A stretch of 5,349 nucleotides of DNA, taken from positions 16,090 through 21,438 of the forward strand of contig PBTA01000005.1 in assembly GCA_002726395.1 (NCBI GenBank), read 5' to 3'. The notes beneath the pieces were generated by a model. It worked only from the letters and a program-made list of their open reading frames with translations. It was not told where the DNA came from and did not search any database. Shown here in pieces: positions 1 to 5,349 of this stretch. This DNA is from Methanobacteriota archaeon. Lineage in GTDB: Archaea; Thermoplasmatota; Poseidoniia; Poseidoniales; Poseidoniaceae. Both the position numbers and the translations under genes were made by a program. The first letter of the stretch is position 1; the number at the start of each line of letters is the position of its first letter.

Positions 1-816
1 CAACCTGTGATCTAGGCTTAAATCACCTTGTTCAGCCAAGACCTTAGCACGAGACAACATGTCAACCAAATAATTTTGAGTCAGCATGTTGACTTTGTGG
101 AAGTAGACTTGATTGTACATGTGATATCTAGTCACCAAGTATGCTTCAACTGCTGGTAAGCCCCAAGTTTTGACATAAAAATGCCCATCTTTGCCAACTC
201 TTAGCGCCCTAAACACTCGGTCGATATCAAATCCACCAATTTGGGCACCTGTGTTTGCTTGGTCTCTAACAAGGTAATCCATTCGATCGACATCGAGTTG
301 CGATGAAACTATTTCTTTCATAAACTGCGGAATTTCCACCCCTTGGTAATCTGACTTACCATCCATTAGAGCAAACAGGCGACCAAGTCTATCAAGACCT
401 AGAACCTCATGAACCGCCTTGCCAATTTCGGTGTCTGTCGATTCAATCAACAATCGTCCCCAGTGCTCATGAGAATGAAATGTCGCGAAAACTTTCGGTG
501 TTTCTAGAAGATGTGAATATGGCGGATGACCTATATCATGCAACATAGCAGCAAGTTGAACTAATTCTGCATCATCATCGTCAATGATACCCGGTTGAAC
601 GTCTTGTAATAGTTGAGTTAATTTTCTTGCTAGGTAATAAGCACCTAGGGAATGTGAGAATCGATTGTGATTAGCCGCAGGAAATACGTATTCACAAGTC
701 GATAATTGCTGAATAGAACGTAGCCTTTGGAATTCCTTAGTGTCGATAATCTTAGCGTGGTGTGGCGGCACAAGAATATCCTTGTGAATCTCGTCTCTTA
801 TCACCCGCTCTCGCAT
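1..816 (-). CDS. HD-domain phosphohydrolase, SAMHD1/dNTPase-like (COG1078 type), 3' end cut off by window edge
   Basis: Reading the minus strand from the ATG at 816-814 gives 272 uninterrupted codons to the window edge, beginning MRERVIRDEIHKDILVPP. All signature elements of the SAMHD1/COG1078 branch of HD hydrolases are present: NRFSHSLG (R52, H55), the HD dyad in LHDIGHPPYSH (H93, D94), a downstream HEH (H116, E117) matching the catalytic His region of SAMHD1, and LDVDRMDYLVRD (residues 174-185), where D177 is the expected fourth metal ligand and Y181/D185 match substrate-contacting positions. The family removes triphosphate or phosphate from (d)NTPs in the cytoplasm; the exact substrate cannot be read here. 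Relatives are usually 400-450 residues, so roughly a third is missing. An in-frame TAA lies 27 bases before the ATG with no other ATG, GTG or TTG between; a GTG four codons downstream is an alternative start. The gene is divergent from the 918-5349 operon. Family call is strong; substrate is unknown. Confidence 0.93.
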   Translation of the reverse strand, partial: MRERVIRDEIHKDILVPPHHAKIIDTKEFQRLRSIQQLSTCEYVFPAANHNRFSHSLGAYYLARKLTQLLQDVQPGIIDDDDAELVQLAAMLHDIGHPPYSHLLETPKVFATFHSHEHWGRLLIESTDTEIGKAVHEVLGLDRLGRLFALMDGKSDYQGVEIPQFMKEIVSSQLDVDRMDYLVRDQANTGAQIGGFDIDRVFRALRVGKDGHFYVKTWGLPAVEAYLVTRYHMYNQVYFHKVNMLTQNYLVDMLSRAKVLAEQGDLSLDHRL

Positions 817-844
817 TCCATCCCCACAACACGCTCGCTTTACT

Positions 845-854
845 GTTTAAAAAG
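845..854. promoter_or_regulatory. TATA-like element in the divergent intergenic region
   Basis: The 101 bp between the HD gene (start 816) and the OB-fold gene (start 918) hold one clear A/T run, GTTTAAAAAG, with the palindromic core TTTAAA at 846-851. Archaeal TATA boxes lie about 25 bp upstream of the transcription start. Read leftward, this element predicts a start near 822-826, giving the HD gene a nearly leaderless mRNA. Read rightward, it predicts a start near 873-878 and a leader of about 40 nt for the OB-fold gene. Because the core is palindromic it could serve either or both directions. This rests on position and composition only; no BRE was convincing. Confidence 0.4.
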
Positions 855-917
855 GCGCTGCAAAGATAGGCATCTATTCTCAAACATGACTAAAAGACTG
901 ATTTGCTAGCACCAAGC

Positions 918-2678
918 ATGGCGGATGTTCTCAAGAGCATTATGAATAAAATTACCGATGATGACCCAGCAACTAGAGGGCAACAACTTTGGGTGATGTT
1001 TACTCTGGCGATTTTCTTAGTCGCTATTTTGAATTATTACGCCATGGTCAGGGAACCTGACATCGTGGATATGGATCAGTTGATTGAATACAAGAATGAA
1101 GTAGTCAAAGTTGAAGGAGAAATAATTTCTTGGCGGGAAGACCCATGGAATTCAGGAGATTGGGAAACCCACGTCATCGTAACAGACGGTACTGCCGTGG
1201 TTGAGGCTCGTTGGAGCCGCCCTGCAGAAATACCACCAATTGGCACAAATGTGGTAATCACTGGCAAAGTTATGGAATATGAGGGTAATATTTACATGAC
1301 TGCGGTAGGCTCAGGAGCAATGGACTGGGATGAAGATGACTTACCAGACATCGTCCAGTTATCTCTACTAGATGTAGCACTGGACCCAGAAAAATACGAA
1401 GGTGAAGTGATTTCCCTCACTGGATATATCGGAGAATCGATACCACCAGATGCAATGTTCGTATCTGCTGATTTAAGGGACCATCCTTCTTACGGCAATG
1501 CTGAACATCAGGTCAAGTTAAGCATCAGGTCTAAGGTTGGAAGTTGGATTGAAACCTCTTCTAAAATTCAAGTTACTGGAACTATATCATATAATCAACG
1601 AGACCTGAATTGGGTTATGTCTGTACAAGGTCCAGAAATCCTTGTTGACAGAAACCACCCTGTTGACATTATTCGATTGAATTGGGGAGAAGAGGCCACA
1701 TGGAGTTATCAGTCTGGTAATCTTGTCAATATTGCTGGCTATGTAATGGTTGGAGAGGAATGGAGTTTACGAGGCCCAGGTGGGGTAACAATTTGCCTAA
1801 AACCAAGTGCAATTGACCTTGCAGCTAATGAAAACGCCTCGCTAAACAATGAATTTAGAGATATTCAAGGCAGGTTGATGTGGTCGGAAGCCGATTCTAG
1901 TTGGTGTGTTGATGCAAGCGAAGGTACGCCCACTGGGAATTTAATAAATTCAGAAGATGTCGTTGATTTATTATCATTACTTTCAGGAGATCCAATAAGA
2001 TTGATTGACCAACCTAACACTAGATACACCGTCAATGCATTTGTCAGGTATGCCATTGAGCCATCTGTTGAAGATGTCAGTGGCTGGCTAGTTGACAAGA
2101 TTGATTATCGGGGACAGACAAAGATTTACGCAACTTTCCCAGCCCAAACTTCAACTCAATGGATTGAGGCTGGTCAAGCAATTACTGCCAATGTATCAGT
2201 TACCTGGGATGACACCAATATGGCGATAAGGTTAATGATCCATGATTATCAACTTGGTGACGTACCTGAGGCCAAAAATTTACTGTGGGATGAAGGTGCA
2301 TCACAATGGGGATATTCTAGAAGCCAAATGGTAAATCTACCAGGCATTGCGGTTCAAGATGATGATGGTCAATGGTGGTTACAAAGAGATGGCTCGAATC
2401 AAAGTATTAGGCTGTCACCAAATAACAACACCATCATCGGCACAGATAGCTATCATAGCGGTTATTCACACGTTTGGAACGGTCGAATGATGGAAGTTGC
2501 AGACCCAGAAATGATTGCCACAGTTTACCATTTGATAAATGCCGATGTAGTTGATACTGATGGCGATGGTTTATCTGATAATTTAGAATCTCTGTACGGC
2601 ACTAACCCGTACAATGTTGATACTGATGGCGATGGTGAAAATGATCGTGATGATAACGACACATACCCCGACTATTGA
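918..2678 (+). CDS. Membrane-anchored extracellular protein with repeated OB-fold-like units and C-terminal TSP3-type calcium repeats
   Basis: The 586-residue protein has a short charged N-terminus (1-23), one hydrophobic segment (about 24-43, WVMFTLAIFLVAILNYYAM) and a long acidic region, predicting an N-terminal anchor with the bulk outside the cell. OB-fold-like beta-barrel units appear at about 60-135 (VVKVEGEIISW ... VVITGKVMEYEGNIYM) and 161-243 (GEVISLTGYIGE ... IQVTGTISY). More divergent units follow at about 253-335, 345-447 and 453-540; the third and fifth resemble each other. The C-terminus (545-586) carries two DTDGDG motifs of the TSP3 calcium-binding type. The only two cysteines, C293 and C330, fall in unit 3 and could form a disulfide. 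OB folds bind nucleic acids or other ligands; the ligand here is unknown. I chose ATG 918; a TTG at 903 would add five residues (MLAPS) and neither start has a good Shine-Dalgarno. The stop is 9 bp from the next gene, suggesting co-transcription. Confidence 0.88.
   Translation: MADVLKSIMNKITDDDPATRGQQLWVMFTLAIFLVAILNYYAMVREPDIVDMDQLIEYKNEVVKVEGEIISWREDPWNSGDWETHVIVTDGTAVVEARWSRPAEIPPIGTNVVITGKVMEYEGNIYMTAVGSGAMDWDEDDLPDIVQLSLLDVALDPEKYEGEVISLTGYIGESIPPDAMFVSADLRDHPSYGNAEHQVKLSIRSKVGSWIETSSKIQVTGTISYNQRDLNWVMSVQGPEILVDRNHPVDIIRLNWGEEATWSYQSGNLVNIAGYVMVGEEWSLRGPGGVTICLKPSAIDLAANENASLNNEFRDIQGRLMWSEADSSWCVDASEGTPTGNLINSEDVVDLLSLLSGDPIRLIDQPNTRYTVNAFVRYAIEPSVEDVSGWLVDKIDYRGQTKIYATFPAQTSTQWIEAGQAITANVSVTWDDTNMAIRLMIHDYQLGDVPEAKNLLWDEGASQWGYSRSQMVNLPGIAVQDDDGQWWLQRDGSNQSIRLSPNNNTIIGTDSYHSGYSHVWNGRMMEVADPEMIATVYHLINADVVDTDGDGLSDNLESLYGTNPYNVDTDGDGENDRDDNDTYPDY
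2550..2636 (+). repeat. Tandem TSP3-type repeat units with two identical 21-bp copies
   Basis: The same 21 bases, beginning GTTGATACTGATGGCGATGG, occur at 2550-2570 and 2616-2636, exactly 66 bp (22 codons) apart. Both encode VDTDGDG. The first copy continues LSDNLESLYGTNPYN, a typical bacterial/archaeal TSP3 unit; the second continues ENDRDDNDTYPDY to the end of the protein. The Asp-rich loops are expected to bind calcium. Identity at DNA level, including third codon positions, suggests recent duplication or gene conversion of the unit. Confidence 0.85.
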
Positions 2679-2680
2679 GG
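2676..2680 (+). promoter_or_regulatory. Ribosome binding site of the TctA-like gene, overlapping the upstream stop codon
   Basis: TGAGG lies 7 bases before the ATG at 2688 and matches the archaeal Shine-Dalgarno core. Its first three bases are the TGA stop of the OB-fold gene. The overlap supports ATG 2688 as the start and suggests translational coupling between the two genes. Confidence 0.6.
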
Positions 2681-2687
2681 AATTTAG

Positions 2688-4190
2688 ATGTTGGAAGCGT
2701 ATTTTCTTGACCTTGGATGGTTGCTCTTTGCGCTATTCTTTGGCGTTGCGATGGGCTCCCTAACTGGTCTTATACCGGGTTTTCACGTTAACAATGTCGC
2801 ATTAATTTTACTCGCATTAGCCCCCGTGTTTTTGAGTTGGGGGATCCCATTATCTGCAGTTGCAGCCATTATTGTCTCCACCGGAACGGTTCACACTTTC
2901 TTGAATTATATCCCCTCAGCACTACTTGGTGCGCCTGATGGGGATACCGCGTTGTCATTGCTTCCCGGCCATAGAATGCTATTGTCTGGCAATGCACCCA
3001 GAGGTGTTGCTTGGTCTGCTAGAGGCTCGCAACTAGGTCTGTTCCTTTCCCTACCGCTTATCATTGTGGCTAGGATTGCCTTTGGTGATGAACTTGGATG
3101 GTATGATTATCTAAGAAATATCATTTTCTTTTTACTCCTAGCAATATCATTCCTATTACTAGCAACTGAAACTACAAGACTTGATTGGCCAAAATGGATG
3201 AGAAAACTATCGAGAAATTTACTTGGCACCGATAGTAGATTTGCTGGATTCTTAGCCGCAACTGGCTTCTTTTTACTAGCAGGATTTTATGGCTGGGCGG
3301 TATTTAGCCTGCCCGCCAGATCACCAGTTGGTATTCCAGATGCAAGTTTATTATTGCCAAGTCTTGCTGGATTATTCGGCATTGCTAATTTGTTGGACAT
3401 CTACGCTACTACATCCCATATCCCTCCACAAAATGAAGATTGGACACTACCACCGGCAAAGCCATTGTTTGTCCCTTGTTTTTGGTCTGGAGTAGCCGGC
3501 GCATCTATGGGAGTGCTACCTGGAATGACTGCCTCTCAAGCAACTGTACTGGTAATGGGTGGCAGAAACCTCGCAGCAAAAGTGCAGGGCAAGGAAGGTT
3601 ATGGTATGGATTGGGAGACCCGTCGGTTAACTGAAATGACTGATGATGAACTACTAGAAATCGCCCTTGCTGAGGCGGAAGGAGGAGTTGAGGGGCCTCA
3701 AACAAAACAAGATTTAGAGGTAATTGCAATTCTTTCTGCGGTCAACACAGCTGTTACGGTCATGGTTCTAGGGTTCCTGTACATAATTGGCAGATCTCGT
3801 TCAGGTGCCACATTAGCCTTGAAAATGATGTATCCAATTGACACTTGGTCCTCGGCAGAACCAACTGCAGATTTTATTCGTTTGATGTCAATTACTGTAG
3901 CGGCTGGATTAATGGCAATGCCAATTATGCGAGTTGTTGGCAAAGGTATGCTAAGGTTACATGCTGCAATACCGCTACAGCAAATGGTAATGGGAGTAAT
4001 ATTGTTCGTTGCTGCACTGGTATGGTTTACTACTGGTTTTATTGGCATTGGTGTACTTATTATCGGCACAATTCTTGGATTGATACCCCCAAGAGTTGGT
4101 ATACGTCGAAGTCACGGCATGGGAATTATCATTGTACCAATTATGATTTACACTTTTTCCCAAGCACAAGATGCGTTCGGTTTCCTATGA
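2688..4190 (+). CDS. TctA-family polytopic membrane protein, archaeal COG1784-like putative permease
   Basis: This 500-residue, strongly hydrophobic protein has about ten or more membrane segments. Family hallmarks are the paired proline-glycine motifs GLIPGFHVNN (27-36) and GVLPGMTASQA (275-285), one in each half as expected of the inverted-repeat TctA fold. It also has NYIPSALLGAPDGDTALSLLPGHR (73-96) and IGRSRSGA (367-374), which I associate with the archaeal COG1784 branch. TctA proteins are the large permease of tripartite tricarboxylate transporters, which normally need a small membrane protein (TctB) and a solute-binding protein (TctC). Neither is recognisable here, and the archaeal branch has no firmly known substrate to my knowledge. 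An acidic soluble insert (about 300-343, including MTDDELLEIALAEAEGG) interrupts the second half and adds to the length. The gene begins 9 bp after the OB-fold gene and ends 27 bp before the lamin-tail gene. Family assignment is good; the transported substrate is unknown. Confidence 0.87.
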   Translation: MLEAYFLDLGWLLFALFFGVAMGSLTGLIPGFHVNNVALILLALAPVFLSWGIPLSAVAAIIVSTGTVHTFLNYIPSALLGAPDGDTALSLLPGHRMLLSGNAPRGVAWSARGSQLGLFLSLPLIIVARIAFGDELGWYDYLRNIIFFLLLAISFLLLATETTRLDWPKWMRKLSRNLLGTDSRFAGFLAATGFFLLAGFYGWAVFSLPARSPVGIPDASLLLPSLAGLFGIANLLDIYATTSHIPPQNEDWTLPPAKPLFVPCFWSGVAGASMGVLPGMTASQATVLVMGGRNLAAKVQGKEGYGMDWETRRLTEMTDDELLEIALAEAEGGVEGPQTKQDLEVIAILSAVNTAVTVMVLGFLYIIGRSRSGATLALKMMYPIDTWSSAEPTADFIRLMSITVAAGLMAMPIMRVVGKGMLRLHAAIPLQQMVMGVILFVAALVWFTTGFIGIGVLIIGTILGLIPPRVGIRRSHGMGIIIVPIMIYTFSQAQDAFGFL

Positions 4191-4205
4191 TTAAGAAATT
4201 TACCT

Positions 4206-4212
4206 GAGATGA
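4206..4212 (+). promoter_or_regulatory. Likely Shine-Dalgarno deciding the start of the lamin-tail gene
   Basis: GAGATGA matches six of seven bases of the archaeal consensus GAGGTGA and ends 5 bases before the ATG at 4218. It contains an earlier in-frame ATG (4209), which would lengthen the protein by three residues (MNI) but lacks equally well placed pairing upstream. This favours 4218 slightly. Confidence 0.4.
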
Positions 4213-4217
4213 ATATT

Positions 4218-5349
4218 ATGAACACCAAAAAATACCCAATAATTTTGATTACACTAATGCTTTGTTCGTACTTAGCACCTGTCCTAGATTCCCAAGAAAT
4301 GTCGGAACCAATCAAACCATTTGAAACATCAAGTAGGTCATCTGCCTGTATCGGCGATATTTGTATCTCCGAGGCATTTGTAAACGCATTTGGTTCGGAA
4401 ACTGGTGCCGTTGGACCTGCAGATTGGACCAGCGGAGAATGGGTTGAATTATATAATTCTGGAACCACCACAGTTGATCTTTCAAACTGGATTTTGGATG
4501 ACCATTATGACCGACCATTGAGTATGACTACCAACCATGTAGTATCTCCAAGTGGAGCGACAAATATGGAGATCCTAGCAGGAGATTACATTGTTCTTGC
4601 TCGCAACGGTGATGGCGGTTCATGTGGATTTTGCATGAAGAATACCAATGGAATGGTCAATCTAAAGGACACTAGTGGCAGCCTAGTACATTCAATCACT
4701 TGGACTACATCACCTAGTGAAGGTGTAAGCCTAATTGAAGATACAAGTAACCCAACAGCCGACTGGATTGAATCAGCAACACTTTCACCTGGAGAAAGTA
4801 ACCAAGGTGGCACACCTACTGGTCCTGTTTATTTCCCAGGTGATTTGGTAGTCAATGAAGTGATGGCTGATGCATACCCAAGTTACGATAATGGAACATG
4901 GCCTGAGGGTGAATGGGTTGAAATTCATAACCAAGGCAACTCGCCTATCGACATGACTGGATGGCATCTCAAAGATGCTGCTGGTACCACTGTAGAATTT
5001 AATCAAAATCATTTGGTTGGGTATACCGCTGACCCTAATTCGATGATTATTAATGCAGGAGAACTCAGAGTTATTGCTATTAATGGCTCATCCAATAGTG
5101 GTGTGCTGAATAATGCCATTGAGACACTAAGCATCCATTGGCCAAACGGCAGTATTGCTGATGAAGTAAACTGGAGTTCAAATGAGCCAGGTTTCAGCTT
5201 GTCCCGTACACACGGCACAGATGAAATGTTCACCTCTGCTTACCCAACAGTAAACGCAACTAATATCGGCGAAATTAATACTCTAGCAACTATGTCTAGT
5301 GACCTAATTATTACTGAATATCTTCCTTCAACCAACACAACTGGTAACT
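4218..5349 (+). CDS. Secreted protein with tandem lamin-tail (LTD) domains, C-terminus cut off by window edge
   Basis: From ATG 4218 there are 377 codons open to the window edge. Residues 1-22 (MNTKKYPIILITLMLCSYLA) form a signal peptide or N-terminal anchor; no proper lipobox is seen around C16. Two lamin-tail immunoglobulin-like domains follow. The first is at about 44-185, with CISEAFVNAF, then GEWVELYNSG, LSNWILDD and AGDYIVLARNGDG. The second is at about 207-335, with LVVNEVMADAY, then GEWVEIHNQG, MTGWHLKD and AGELRVIAING. A third starts at about 361 (DLIITEYLPSTNTTG). The same element order in each copy (I/V-x-E start, GEWVE(L/I)xN, W-x-L/H-(K/D)D, AG(D/E)) is the LTD signature. In prokaryotes LTDs occur in secreted or surface proteins, sometimes with nucleases or phosphoesterases; any such domain would lie beyond the window. 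Domain 1 has four cysteines (C44, C49, C136, C139) absent from domain 2. Spacing of 27 bp behind the TctA-like gene suggests the same operon. An alternative start is ATG 4209. Confidence 0.87.
   Translation, partial: MNTKKYPIILITLMLCSYLAPVLDSQEMSEPIKPFETSSRSSACIGDICISEAFVNAFGSETGAVGPADWTSGEWVELYNSGTTTVDLSNWILDDHYDRPLSMTTNHVVSPSGATNMEILAGDYIVLARNGDGGSCGFCMKNTNGMVNLKDTSGSLVHSITWTTSPSEGVSLIEDTSNPTADWIESATLSPGESNQGGTPTGPVYFPGDLVVNEVMADAYPSYDNGTWPEGEWVEIHNQGNSPIDMTGWHLKDAAGTTVEFNQNHLVGYTADPNSMIINAGELRVIAINGSSNSGVLNNAIETLSIHWPNGSIADEVNWSSNEPGFSLSRTHGTDEMFTSAYPTVNATNIGEINTLATMSSDLIITEYLPSTNTTGN

Noticed and set aside
727..909. 60-codon plus-strand open frame
   Set aside because: It is mostly antisense to the well-supported start of the HD hydrolase gene and its protein has low-complexity, non-family-like composition.
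3698..4069. 123-codon minus-strand open frame
   Set aside because: It lies wholly inside the TctA-like gene on the opposite strand; the sense frame has clear family motifs and the antisense product does not resemble a real protein.
3845..4207. 120-codon plus-strand open frame in another phase
   Set aside because: It is a frame-shifted shadow of the TctA-like gene, rich in Cys, Trp, Tyr and Asn from out-of-phase reading.
4191..4217. Terminator or independent promoter between the TctA-like and lamin-tail genes
   Set aside because: The gap is short, with no T-run and no hairpin; the A/T-rich bases are too close to the start codon for a convincing TATA box with a leader.
4218..4290. Lipoprotein signal in the lamin-tail protein
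   Set aside because: C16 sits in LITLMLCSYL, which lacks the small residues required before the cysteine of a lipobox, so an ordinary signal peptide or anchor is more likely.
4148..4471. 107-codon minus-strand open frame spanning the gap between the TctA-like and lamin-tail genes
   Set aside because: It overlaps the ends of two supported sense genes, with no ribosome site or recognisable domain; best explained as an antisense shadow.

Overview
The window looks like a piece of a marine planktonic euryarchaeal genome, most plausibly Marine Group II (Poseidoniales) or a relative. The grounds are indirect. Base composition is moderately AT-rich, gene spacing is tight, and a TATA-like element lies between divergent genes. 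The TctA-like permease carries archaeal-type motifs, and large surface proteins with TSP3-type calcium repeats and lamin-tail domains are common in that group. The assignment is an inference; there is no rRNA or other phylogenetic marker here.

Layout: (1) Positions 1-816, minus strand, hold the N-terminal two thirds (272 residues) of a SAMHD1/COG1078-like HD-domain phosphohydrolase that runs off the left edge. (2) Positions 817-917 are a 101-bp divergent intergenic region with one nearly palindromic TATA-like element and a possible 7-codon upstream ORF. (3) From 918 to the right edge, three plus-strand genes are packed like an operon: a membrane-anchored extracellular protein made of OB-fold-like units with a C-terminal calcium-binding (TSP3) tail; a 500-residue TctA-family (COG1784-like) membrane protein 9 bp downstream; and, about 27 bp further on, a secreted protein with tandem lamin-tail domains (two complete, a third starting) that runs off the right edge.

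The three plus-strand genes could form one cell-envelope unit: a polytopic permease-like protein flanked by two proteins whose bulk lies outside the membrane. No classical TctB or TctC partner is visible. One reading is that the OB-fold and lamin-tail proteins are the extracytoplasmic partners of the TctA-like protein, perhaps handling nucleic acids, nucleotides or other polyanions. That is a hypothesis from domain content and gene order, not something the sequence shows. The divergent HD gene encodes a probable cytoplasmic dNTP/nucleotide phosphohydrolase. It is not clearly linked to the module, though a nucleotide theme would fit. I saw no tRNA, rRNA, CRISPR array, insertion sequence or clear terminator.
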